This document shows, one piece after another, positions 25,542 through 33,175 of a DNA stretch of 42,878 nt. Position numbers and translations under genes: made by a program. Position 1 is the first letter of the stretch. Each line of letters begins with the position of its first letter. This DNA comes from JAFGKM01 sp964403465 (GTDB lineage: Bacteria > Ratteibacteria > UBA8468 > B48-G9 > JAFGKM01), in assembly GCA_964403465.1 (NCBI GenBank), contig CAYOFY010000005.1:1-42878 (forward strand), given 5' to 3'. The notes under the pieces are model-generated. The model was not told the origin of the DNA, did not search any database, and saw nothing but the letters and a program-made list of their open reading frames with translations.

Positions 25542-26329
25542 AAATGCCACTTTTCCCACATGTCCATGAAATTCCTACCTCTGATTCTCACCTTTCTTCC
25601 ATCCAGAAGCTCAATGTGGGGTCTCTGTGCGTATGAGAAGGAATTGGCAGAGGACAAAAATTCTATGACGAGTTCGCACGGCCCCTTTACCTTCACAGGC
25701 GGAATCTCTCCTATCTTCTTTACCGCGTTGCAGGAACTCTTTCTGATTATTTCCCGCGCTCTGGACGGGGAGATGGATATTGCGCATGTCCTGTTTATCC
25801 CCCGTTTTACGGCTGCCTTTTCAATCATGGGGACATAGGTCTTTGCTTCCCTGCACGCCGCTTCGTCCCCGGTTACCAGGACACAGGGTATGTTATGCCA
25901 TCCGGCAAGGTAGATATTCATTCCTATTTCGCCTATTGGTCTGCCGTTAAGGAACATATTAACAACGGTCTTGCTTGAATACGTGTGGTTGAGATTGCCG
26001 TCGTAAGTCCCGTTCATGGCGTGGTGTGCAAGAAGGAACATCGCATCCCATTTTTTCATGTCCAGACCCCATAGTTGAGGGACAGGTCTGCCGTGCAGAA
26101 GACTGATTTCAGGATGGAGATTCCTAAAGACAATACCGCCGTCTCCGTGCCCGTCAACGACCAGTATCTCTTTTGCGCCGGCCTCCATTGCTCCTGCGGC
26201 TGAGGCGTTGACCTCCTCCGTCAGCAGTTCCTTCGCCTCCTCGTAGTATTTTCCCATGCCGTATGACTGCGTTTCAAAGTCCACGACGCCTGCAACTCCC
26301 TCAAGGTCAGTCATGATGAAGATTTTCAT
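25538..26329 (-). CDS. M55-family D-aminopeptidase (DppA-like)
   Basis: The 263-residue zinc peptidase is of the DppA family, which forms ring-shaped decamers and removes N-terminal D-amino acids, for instance D-Ala-D-Ala from cell walls. Metal-site residues match the family positions almost exactly: Asp8 and Glu10 (MTDLEGVAG), His61 (VVDGHGDGG), His103 (LAHHAMNGT) and Glu134 (GEIGMN). The length is that of typical members. The ATG at 26329 has a GGAGGA ribosome-binding site, so the 21-codon upstream extension is rejected. It is the last gene of the minus-strand four-gene operon, 16 nt after the amidohydrolase. No signal peptide is visible, so the substrate is presumably imported peptide. Confidence 0.95.
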   Translation of the reverse strand: MKIFIMTDLEGVAGVVDFETQSYGMGKYYEEAKELLTEEVNASAAGAMEAGAKEILVVDGHGDGGIVFRNLHPEISLLHGRPVPQLWGLDMKKWDAMFLLAHHAMNGTYDGNLNHTYSSKTVVNMFLNGRPIGEIGMNIYLAGWHNIPCVLVTGDEAACREAKTYVPMIEKAAVKRGINRTCAISISPSRAREIIRKSSCNAVKKIGEIPPVKVKGPCELVIEFLSSANSFSYAQRPHIELLDGRKVRIRGRNFMDMWEKWHF

Positions 26330-26345
26330 TTTGTCCTCCGTCAGG

Positions 26346-27203
26346 TTACAGGTCCAATATCCTCTCGGCATTTCTCTGCGTGATGTTTTCATATGCGTGT
26401 GCCGGTATTATCTTTTTTTTGAGTATCTCCCTGAAATAGTCCACTATCGGAGTCTCCTGCACCACGTGGCAGAGGTCCGTCCCGAAGAGCAACTGCCTGT
26501 GAAATTTCCTGAGGAACCTGTAACCGTATTCCCTGTCCCTTGTAATCGCGTTATACCCGCTGCCTGCTGAAAGGTCTCCGTAAAGGTTGGGATGCTTTTC
26601 CAGAAGTTCCGGCACGCGTCCCGGTGATTTTACCGGTCCGTTCGGATAGATGCCCCTTGTTTTTTCGTCAACGTCGGCGCTTATCTCCGACCAGAAAGCC
26701 ATCGCGTGTCCTATGAAGATGGTGTCCGGGCATTTCTTCAGGGCTTTTTCCAGCCGCGGAAGATATATGTCGTCAACGAGCCCGTAACTGCCGCCTATCT
26801 TATCGTACAGGTGGAAAAGAACCGGCATCCCTGCTTTTCCGCACTGTCTGAAAAGATTTATGCACAGGGGACTGTCAATGTAGATATTCGCGGTCAGTTC
26901 ACCCACGCCCCTGCAGCCGGCCTTCCTGTACCTGTCCAGCAGGAAGGAAAAATTAGTGTCTGATGAATTCCCTCCTGCCCGCGGGTCTATGTTGCAGAAG
27001 GGGATTACCTTTTCCGGATGACGCCTGTATACCTTCAGTGCGTCCTCCGGCCCGAAATGGAGATACGAGCCCTCCGGCCCGATGATGGGCAAAATCACAA
27101 ACCTGTCCATCCCAAGTTCTTCCATCCTTCTGAGCAACCTTTCCGCCGTGAACGGTTTTTCACCGCCCCATACTGTGAGAACGTGCGTGTGTATATCTAT
27201 CAT
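26346..27203 (-). CDS. Metal-dependent amidohydrolase (Amidohydro_2 type)
   Basis: The 285-residue TIM-barrel hydrolase is of the amidohydrolase-2/ACMSD-like group, which hydrolyses lactones and amides or decarboxylates. Visible metal ligands are His5-x-His7 (DIHTHV), His131 (LFHLYDK), His166 (IGHAMAF) and Asp243 (FGTDLCHV). Glu102 (GVGELTAN) lies on the strand where some members carry a ligand. The ATG at 27203 is selected because it starts the DIHTH strand and follows GAAGGAGG; the frame is open 7 codons further. It is third in the operon, 48 nt after the DegT gene. The substrate cannot be read from sequence; a sugar lactone or deacylation step would fit the neighbours. Confidence 0.9.
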   Translation of the reverse strand: MIDIHTHVLTVWGGEKPFTAERLLRRMEELGMDRFVILPIIGPEGSYLHFGPEDALKVYRRHPEKVIPFCNIDPRAGGNSSDTNFSFLLDRYRKAGCRGVGELTANIYIDSPLCINLFRQCGKAGMPVLFHLYDKIGGSYGLVDDIYLPRLEKALKKCPDTIFIGHAMAFWSEISADVDEKTRGIYPNGPVKSPGRVPELLEKHPNLYGDLSAGSGYNAITRDREYGYRFLRKFHRQLLFGTDLCHVVQETPIVDYFREILKKKIIPAHAYENITQRNAERILDL

Positions 27204-27251
27204 CCCTGCCTCCTTCAAAGCCATCCATGTTTACAGGACGACATTATTTTA

Positions 27252-28580
27252 TCACCTCTTGAAGGACAGCGCCCAACCGCCGAGATTCTCCGGGTTGCCC
27301 GGGTCATCGGCAAGCAGGTCCTCGTGATTTTCAATAACTTTTTTTATGGCTCCGGCATACTCTTCTATAATTTCGGGATAGTATTTCTTGAACCACGGTG
27401 CCCAGAAAACACGGGACTGGATACCATCGGAAACAGGGAGAGGTCCTCCATATCCCCTTATGTCGCCAGCGGAATTGGCTATCCTTGTGGGTCTTCCGTC
27501 GTTGTAAACGTCCACCGCATTGAGAAGCGGATGCAGGTGGAGCGCCCTGTTGCATCCGGGAGACACGCCGTTCACCCCTTCTCCATTCAGCGCATCGCAG
27601 AACCGCGTGATGGACAGGCCTCCGAGTTCCGCGCTTCTGTAAAGTCCGTGAGAGGCATACCATCCGCCCATGGTTGTCCCGGAGCCCTTCTCAGGCCTTG
27701 TTGATTTTATGCCGGGCAGACCTTCAAGCATATCCCAGAAATAATTCATCGCCCTGTCTATCTCGGCCATCTCCGAAGGATATTTTTTGAGTTGCACTAT
27801 CCCCATTGCCGCAGAAACCTGGTGCATTCGATACTTGTATCCTCCCCATGGTAGCCCCCCGCCTTTCTGCAATTCCGGCAGGGTAAGTTCGTCATGCCTT
27901 TCGTAGTGCCCGAAAGCCAGCGCTCTCTCGTAAATCTCCCTGCTGCCGGTGAGCATCACGCCGGCCTCGCCTATGGGAAAGGACTTTCCGCTCATACAGG
28001 AGAAGGCGGAGACATCCCCGAGACTTCCCACTATCCTGCCCTTATAGAGCGCGCCGTGGGCATGAGAAACGTCCTCCACCACCTTCAGCCCGTGCCTGCC
28101 GGCAAGGGATACAATCCTGTCCATATCGGCCGGATGCCCGCAATAATGAACAACCAGAATCGCCTTTGTTCTGCCTGTTATACGTTTTTCAATATCGTCC
28201 GGGTCAATGCACAGTGTTTCCGGATCAATGTCTGAAAAGACGACTGTCCCGCCCAGTGAAAGGACAGGCAGGCAGGAAGCCCAGTAAGTGATTGACGGAC
28301 ATATAATCTCATCTCCCCTGCCGATGCCTATGCCGTAGAATGCGCAGTGGAGGGCTGCCGTGCCGTTATTGCATCCCAGTCCGTATTTCATGCCGTGCCA
28401 GTCCGCAAAACCCCTTTCAAATTTTTCCGTTATGTCCGTGCCTGAGATATTCCCCGATCTCATGACATCCAGAGCCGCCTCTTCCATCTCTTTCGTGACG
28501 ATGGGCCACCTGAATATATCCCTGACATCTGACCTGACGGCTTTCTTTCCTCCAAGAATAGCCAGTTTACTTTTCATCAT
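27252..28580 (-). CDS. DegT/DnrJ/EryC1/StrS-family aminotransferase
   Basis: This 442-residue PLP-dependent enzyme is of the fold-type I sugar-aminotransferase family. Residues seen: NNGTAALHCA (71-80) for the PLP phosphate, Asp170 in VVEDVSHAHGA contacting the pyridine nitrogen, and the Schiff-base Lys199 in SCMSGKSFPIGEAG. A typical nucleotide-sugar aminotransferase is ~370-400 residues, so this one is somewhat long. Family roles are transamination of keto-sugars, often nucleotide-linked, and some members are regulatory or dehydratases. Two consecutive ATGs (28580 and 28577) follow GGAGAAAG; the second has the better spacing. The start overlaps the URO-D-family gene by 14 nt. The combination with a URO-D-like protein, an amidohydrolase and a D-aminopeptidase suggests metabolism of an amino sugar or wall-derived compound, which is inference. 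Confidence 0.93.
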   Translation of the reverse strand: MMKSKLAILGGKKAVRSDVRDIFRWPIVTKEMEEAALDVMRSGNISGTDITEKFERGFADWHGMKYGLGCNNGTAALHCAFYGIGIGRGDEIICPSITYWASCLPVLSLGGTVVFSDIDPETLCIDPDDIEKRITGRTKAILVVHYCGHPADMDRIVSLAGRHGLKVVEDVSHAHGALYKGRIVGSLGDVSAFSCMSGKSFPIGEAGVMLTGSREIYERALAFGHYERHDELTLPELQKGGGLPWGGYKYRMHQVSAAMGIVQLKKYPSEMAEIDRAMNYFWDMLEGLPGIKSTRPEKGSGTTMGGWYASHGLYRSAELGGLSITRFCDALNGEGVNGVSPGCNRALHLHPLLNAVDVYNDGRPTRIANSAGDIRGYGGPLPVSDGIQSRVFWAPWFKKYYPEIIEEYAGAIKKVIENHEDLLADDPGNPENLGGWALSFKR

Positions 28581-29550
28581 CTTTCTCCATTTGCCTTGCC
28601 ATGCTCAGCAATCTTTTTATTTTCGATTCTTCATCACGGGAATCCATGTAGAATGAAACCGAAAGCGGCTTATATTGATGCAGCCTGCAATAGAGTTCTT
28701 CAAGTTCTCCGGCGGAAAGGTTATCCATATCCCATGCCTGTATGCGCAGGGTAAAGTCGCAGGGACAATGCCCGGCGAGTATCTCAGGCGTGAGATACTG
28801 GTCGGCGCTCGGGTCAAAAGAATTTATATTGAGCCGGTTCAGAAAAGGCAAATGCTCTTTTCTCAACAGTTCACTGTGCAGGTACCTCTCCGTTGACTTC
28901 AGCCCCTGATACATCCTTTCCCAGTATGGCACGACAAACTCTTCAAAAACATGTGGCGGAAACATCCCCGCAAAATCATCGGGCATTCCCTTCGGCCCCG
29001 GAACAATGGGTTCTCCTAGACAACGGCTCATCACCTCCGCGTAATTCAACGCGCTTTCCGTGCAGAACGATAGAAGTCTGTGCGCCCGTTCCGGATCGTC
29101 ATGGGGCAGGGTCAGGAAGTTCTGACCCATGAGCAATACAGCGGTCGTCACCGGCCCTTCGTAAAGATGTCCTATGAAAGAAGGCGTTTCGGGTGAGTAC
29201 CGTTTCAGCTCTTCAAGAACTGCCAGTTTTTTTCTTATCAGAGGTGTGTCAAGATAATCCTTGGGTTCTTCAAGGAAGTCAATATCTTCCGCCTTTCTTA
29301 TCGCCGGGAACGGCCTGGGCTCCGAATTCTCAGGGAATACAATCTCAACCCCGAGCGTTGAAACATGGGGATAGGTGAAACCGGCCATCCTGGGTGCAGG
29401 CGCGGGAACATCCAGACGCTCCGCCAGGGGTTTCATGCTATTGAATGCTTTCACAATGGACTTTGCGTCAAAGTGAAGACGCGAAAGTGTTATACCACCC
29501 ATCTCTGCGACAAGCGTATCCGTAAACCCGAATCCGTATTTATATCCCAT
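28567..29550 (-). CDS. Uroporphyrinogen-decarboxylase-family protein (non-heme role likely)
   Basis: The 327-residue protein is of the URO-D superfamily, which includes true HemE and many corrinoid or CoM methyltransferase-like proteins. Family segments: HLYEGPVTTAVLLMG (about 128), the LPHDDPERAHRLLSF helix, PDDFAGMFPPHVFEEF (190-205), and HSELLRKEHLPFLNRLNINSFDP (225-247). The HemE N-terminal arginine motif is absent, and no other heme gene is near, so a methyltransferase-like or unassigned role is more likely. A His-Cys-x-Cys cluster (GHCPC, 260-264) may bind zinc. The frame opens with GTG at 29565, but the ATG at 29550 follows AAAGGGCAG and is preferred. It heads the minus-strand operon and overlaps the DegT gene by 14 nt. 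Confidence 0.85.
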   Translation of the reverse strand: MGYKYGFGFTDTLVAEMGGITLSRLHFDAKSIVKAFNSMKPLAERLDVPAPAPRMAGFTYPHVSTLGVEIVFPENSEPRPFPAIRKAEDIDFLEEPKDYLDTPLIRKKLAVLEELKRYSPETPSFIGHLYEGPVTTAVLLMGQNFLTLPHDDPERAHRLLSFCTESALNYAEVMSRCLGEPIVPGPKGMPDDFAGMFPPHVFEEFVVPYWERMYQGLKSTERYLHSELLRKEHLPFLNRLNINSFDPSADQYLTPEILAGHCPCDFTLRIQAWDMDNLSAGELEELYCRLHQYKPLSVSFYMDSRDEESKIKRLLSMARQMEKDDEK

Positions 29551-29688
29551 TATCTGCCCTTTCACTGTTCAGATACTGCATTGCATTCTTGCATAAATCG
29601 GCGTTGAAAAAAATAGGATTTTTTGCCGTTCCGATGTTAAACTGTGCTGTTCCTGTCCTTTATGGTTGTTCTATGTTACCCTATACGC

Positions 29689-29734
29689 GCAAAAACTGTC
29701 CAGCTGTCATGCGAACTTCGTATACCAGTTTTGC
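29689..29734. promoter_or_regulatory. Inverted repeat in the divergent URO-D / GH106-like intergenic region
   Basis: GCAAAAACTG at 29689-29698 is mirrored by CAGTTTTGC at 29726-29734, differing by one A. The arms are about 2-3 helical turns apart. It lies between two divergent operons (starts at 29550 minus and 29785 plus), suited to a dimeric regulator controlling both. No convincing -35/-10 pair was found on either strand here. Confidence 0.35.
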
Positions 29735-29784
29735 TCTGTTTACATACCTGATACTCAAGAAATCTGAGAAAAAAGGGGATAAAA

Positions 29785-32457
29785 GTGGAACATATTTTGA
29801 ATAAAAAGAGAAAGAGAGATACCGGATTCCCGCCAATCCTTCCTCTTTTCTGGCAGCGCGGGGAAAAAGAGTCTGTCATCCGCAATGAAATCCGTCAGAT
29901 GCACGAAAAGGGAATCAAGGGATTTATCGCGGAATCGCGCCCCCATCCGGATTTTCTGGGTCCTGGATGGTGGAAAGATGTGGATATAATGCTTGATGAG
30001 GCCAGGCAGAGAAAAATGCGGGTCTGGTTTTTTGATGATTTGATATTCCCCAGCGGTTTTGCCGCAGGTCGCATAAGGAAATTGCATCCTGAGTACCTTA
30101 AGGTATATCTCAAGGAAACTCATGTTGACGCCGCCGGGCCAAGAAAAAATACTTCATTCATCGCAAAAGGGTGGCTCAACAGGAAAGGCGAAGAACTGGT
30201 GAGGGTGGTGGCGGCAAAGCGCATCGATATGGGCGATTCAATTGAACCGGACACGCTCACTGATTTGACTTCCCGTATAACCGACGGGATTCTTTACTGG
30301 GATATCCCGGAAGGTTTCTGGCGTGTCTTCTTCTTTGTATGCATGCGTGACGGAGGAGAGATCAGGACGAAGGACTATCTCAACCCTCTGGTTCCGGAAG
30401 CCACGGACGCTTTTATTCGTTTTGTCTATGAAGAATTTTACCGGCGCTATCCGGAGGAGTTTGGAAAGACAATCGGGGGGTTTTTCAGCGACGAACCGCG
30501 GTTTGGAAATGCCGGGACGTATGACGCGGTAATCGGCAGGTTTCCGATGGTTCTTCCCTATTCCGCAACTTTGCTGGATGAACTGAGCGAGGAATGGAAC
30601 GGAGATTTCGGAAGACTTCTCCCGGTTCTCTGGTATGATGCAGGTTCTCTTTCCTCTCATGCGCGGTATGCGTTTATGAATGTCGTAAGCCGTTTGTACG
30701 GACAGAATTTCACGAGCCGCATCGGCAACTGGTGCCGGAAACACAGGGTCAAACTCATCGGACATGTCGTTGAGGATAAGGGAGCGCACTCGCGGCTCGG
30801 ATACGGCGCCGGTCATTTTTTCAGGGCGATAGAAGGGCAGGATTCCTCCGGATATGACATAGTATATCAAATCTGGCCGGAATACACCTCGGGCTGGCTC
30901 ACAACCACCTTTGGTCATCTGGACAACGATTTCTTCTACTGGGGGATGGGGAAGATGGCAAGTTCGGCAGGACATATAGACCCGAAGAAAAAAGGCATGA
31001 CTATTTGCGAGCTGTTCGGTGCATACGGATGGCAGGAAGGGTTGAAACTGATGAAGTGGCTGACCGACCATGCTTGCGTTCGTGGCGCAAATGTTCTTGT
31101 TCCCCATGCGTTTTCGCCGAAATTCCCTGACAGGGACTGCCCTCCGCATTTTTACGCGCAGGGGGCGAATCCGCAGTGGAGGTACTTTCACATCTGGTCA
31201 GGTTATGCGCAAAAGGTGTGCGGGCTGCTGTCAGGAGGCACGCACGTCGCTCCGGCCGCGGTTGTTTACCATGCGGAAGCGGAATGGGCCGGTTCCTGCG
31301 TTCCCTTTGAAAAGGTTGTCAGGCCGCTCGCCGCGCATCAGATTGACTGCGATGTGATTCCAATAGACGCTTTCATGTCAAAAGATTTATGTTCCTTTTC
31401 CGAAGGCAGGATTACCGTCAATAAGGAGAACTACCAGGCGGTAATCATACCGTATGCGCAGCATTTGCCGGAGGAGTTCATTACCCGGCTTGTTCAAATT
31501 GCAGATGCCGGAGTGCGAATCGTCTTCACTCAGGATTTTCCAGAGGAAAGTTGTGCACGGCAGCGTCACTTTAAGGAATCCCTGGAGATGTTGAAAAAAC
31601 ATCCTTTATGCTCGGTGTGCCGGGAGGATGGTCTCCCGCAACTCCTCCGCAAACACGGAATCTATGATATTGAAATATCTCATGAGGTTGAACACCTGCG
31701 TTATTACCATTACTCGCATCCGGACTCCGAGATATATTTCTTCGTCAATGAAAGCACCTTGCATGATGTTCATACTGCCGTCAGGTTCGGAACAAGCCGG
31801 AAACCCCTGGCGTACGACGCAATGGAAGACAGGATTTACCGTATCCCGCACACATTGTCCGAGAATCATGTTTCTGCGGACATCCATCTGGAACCATACC
31901 AATCGCTTTTCATTATTTTTTCCGGAAAACAGGATGTTTGCACCCGTCCTCTGTCGGAGTGGAGGAAAGAAGAATTTTCTCATGAGGTGCCGGTAACCGG
32001 TCCATGGAAGGTCTCAAAGGCATCAGCCAGGCAATATCCTCGTTTCGTGAAGATACCTGCGGTCAGCGGTCCGGGAAACGTGGCGGTACCGGAACTCCTC
32101 CCCGGATTTTCCGGGATGTTACGTTACGAGGCATGCTTTGAAATTAAGAAAAAAAAGGAGGTCAGAGGTATGAGATTGGATATCGGCGAGGCATACGAGA
32201 TTGCCGAAGTAATTCTGAACGGTAAGAGGGCCGGCGTTAAGATTTGCCCGCCGTACGTATTTGACATTACAGGGCTTATCTGCGAAGGCAAAAATTCCCT
32301 TGTGATTGAAGTGACCAACACGCTTGCAAAAAAACTCGGGGAGAATGTCTTTGACAGGTGTATGCCCCAGGAACCGTCCGGCCTGATCGGACCTGTCCGG
32401 CTATTTTTGTCAGAGCGAACGGTGCAGGAAAAAACGGTACGGGCGGAGCCCTTGTAA
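29785..32457 (+). CDS. GH106-like glycoside hydrolase, cytoplasmic
   Basis: The 890-residue protein resembles the GH106 alpha-L-rhamnosidase group and its many uncharacterised relatives. The N-terminal part opens with the barrel start FWQRGEKESVIRNEI, then MHEKGIKGF and WFFDDLIFPSGFAAGRI. Candidate catalytic residues are Glu237 (FFSDEPRFG) and Glu409 (ICELFGAYGW), which sit where the family has its acid and base. The C-terminus is a GH2-like sugar-binding sandwich: the VILNGKRAGVKICPPYVFDIT strand pair, LVIEVTNTLAK, and SGLIGPVRLF. No signal peptide is present, so it would act on imported oligosaccharides. The start is GTG at 29785, after AAGGGG with good spacing. It stands alone as a plus-strand gene divergent from the URO-D operon. 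Rhamnosidase activity is a family guess only. Confidence 0.78.
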   Translation: MEHILNKKRKRDTGFPPILPLFWQRGEKESVIRNEIRQMHEKGIKGFIAESRPHPDFLGPGWWKDVDIMLDEARQRKMRVWFFDDLIFPSGFAAGRIRKLHPEYLKVYLKETHVDAAGPRKNTSFIAKGWLNRKGEELVRVVAAKRIDMGDSIEPDTLTDLTSRITDGILYWDIPEGFWRVFFFVCMRDGGEIRTKDYLNPLVPEATDAFIRFVYEEFYRRYPEEFGKTIGGFFSDEPRFGNAGTYDAVIGRFPMVLPYSATLLDELSEEWNGDFGRLLPVLWYDAGSLSSHARYAFMNVVSRLYGQNFTSRIGNWCRKHRVKLIGHVVEDKGAHSRLGYGAGHFFRAIEGQDSSGYDIVYQIWPEYTSGWLTTTFGHLDNDFFYWGMGKMASSAGHIDPKKKGMTICELFGAYGWQEGLKLMKWLTDHACVRGANVLVPHAFSPKFPDRDCPPHFYAQGANPQWRYFHIWSGYAQKVCGLLSGGTHVAPAAVVYHAEAEWAGSCVPFEKVVRPLAAHQIDCDVIPIDAFMSKDLCSFSEGRITVNKENYQAVIIPYAQHLPEEFITRLVQIADAGVRIVFTQDFPEESCARQRHFKESLEMLKKHPLCSVCREDGLPQLLRKHGIYDIEISHEVEHLRYYHYSHPDSEIYFFVNESTLHDVHTAVRFGTSRKPLAYDAMEDRIYRIPHTLSENHVSADIHLEPYQSLFIIFSGKQDVCTRPLSEWRKEEFSHEVPVTGPWKVSKASARQYPRFVKIPAVSGPGNVAVPELLPGFSGMLRYEACFEIKKKKEVRGMRLDIGEAYEIAEVILNGKRAGVKICPPYVFDITGLICEGKNSLVIEVTNTLAKKLGENVFDRCMPQEPSGLIGPVRLFLSERTVQEKTVRAEPL

Positions 32458-32489
32458 TCATGCAAAAAATTTGTATATATGTGGAACTG

Positions 32490-32518
32490 TTGACACTGCA
32501 CCATAAAAACAGTAAAAT
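32490..32518 (+). promoter_or_regulatory. Strong sigma-70-type promoter upstream of tetR
   Basis: Consensus TTGACA at 32490-32495, a 17-nt spacer, and TAAAAT at 32513-32518. An inverted pair ACTGTT (32487-32492) and AACAGT (32508-32513) overlaps both elements, a plausible autorepression operator for the TetR protein encoded next. Predicted transcription start near 32525. Confidence 0.6.
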
Positions 32519-32526
32519 TTAGAACA

Positions 32527-32556
32527 TTGGACTGATTTGGTCGATTATACTATAAT
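32527..32556 (+). promoter_or_regulatory. Second, start-proximal promoter that would give leaderless tetR mRNA
   Basis: TTGGAC at 32527-32532 and a perfect TATAAT at 32551-32556 are 18 nt apart. The -10 ends 6 nt before the tetR ATG at 32563, so a transcript from here would begin at or next to the start codon. The six bases before the ATG are all A and contain no Shine-Dalgarno sequence. Confidence 0.5.
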
Positions 32557-32562
32557 AAAAAA

Positions 32563-33147
32563 ATGGCGAAGATAAACGAAACCGGGAGAGAGGAAATTGT
32601 CAGAGCGGCTCAGGATATCTTCAGCCGTTACGGTTTCAGGAAAACCACGATGGAGGAGATTGCCAGGGCCGCATGCAGGGGGAAGAGTTCCCTGTATTAC
32701 TATTTCAAGAGCAAGGACGAGGTTTTTCAGGCCGTTGCAGGCAGGGAAATTGAAAAATGGAGGAAGAAACTGAGGGATGCCCTCGGGCGGGAACAGACGC
32801 CCCAGAAGAAACTCCGGGTCTACTTCATGACGAGGATGTCGGCCCTCAGCCATCTATCAAGATTCTATGGTTTTTTTGCTGACGAGTACTATGAAAATTA
32901 CAGGTTGGTTGAAAGGCTGAAGGCGGAAATTGAGGGAGGGGAGTTCATCCTGGTCAGGGAAATTCTGAAGGAAGGGAAAGGGAAGGGGGTTTTCAACATC
33001 AGGGATCTGGACGCCACCGCACTGAATATCGTTAATGTTTTGAGAGGGCTGGAACATTCATGGCTCAAGGAAAGGAATGTCGTGGCATTGAAAAAACGTA
33101 TTGATAACCTGCTGGATATCTTTCTTAAAGGATTACTTAAAAAGTGA
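32563..33147 (+). CDS. TetR-family transcriptional regulator of the efflux operon
   Basis: The 194-residue protein has a TetR-type DNA-binding domain (about 8-55): AAQDIFSRYGFRKTTMEEIA, then the recognition helix region CRGKSSLYYYFKSKDEVF. A helical ligand-binding and dimerisation domain follows (60-194). Regulators of this type are usually repressors that release DNA when they bind a drug or metabolite. It lies directly upstream of the tolC/MFP/RND genes on the same strand, with a 28-nt gap to the next ATG, so it likely represses its own operon. The ATG lacks a ribosome-binding site and sits right behind a TATAAT box, suggesting leaderless translation. Confidence 0.93.
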   Translation: MAKINETGREEIVRAAQDIFSRYGFRKTTMEEIARAACRGKSSLYYYFKSKDEVFQAVAGREIEKWRKKLRDALGREQTPQKKLRVYFMTRMSALSHLSRFYGFFADEYYENYRLVERLKAEIEGGEFILVREILKEGKGKGVFNIRDLDATALNIVNVLRGLEHSWLKERNVVALKKRIDNLLDIFLKGLLKK

Positions 33148-33175
33148 ATTATTGAGGTTCTTGGAGGAAGTCTCT

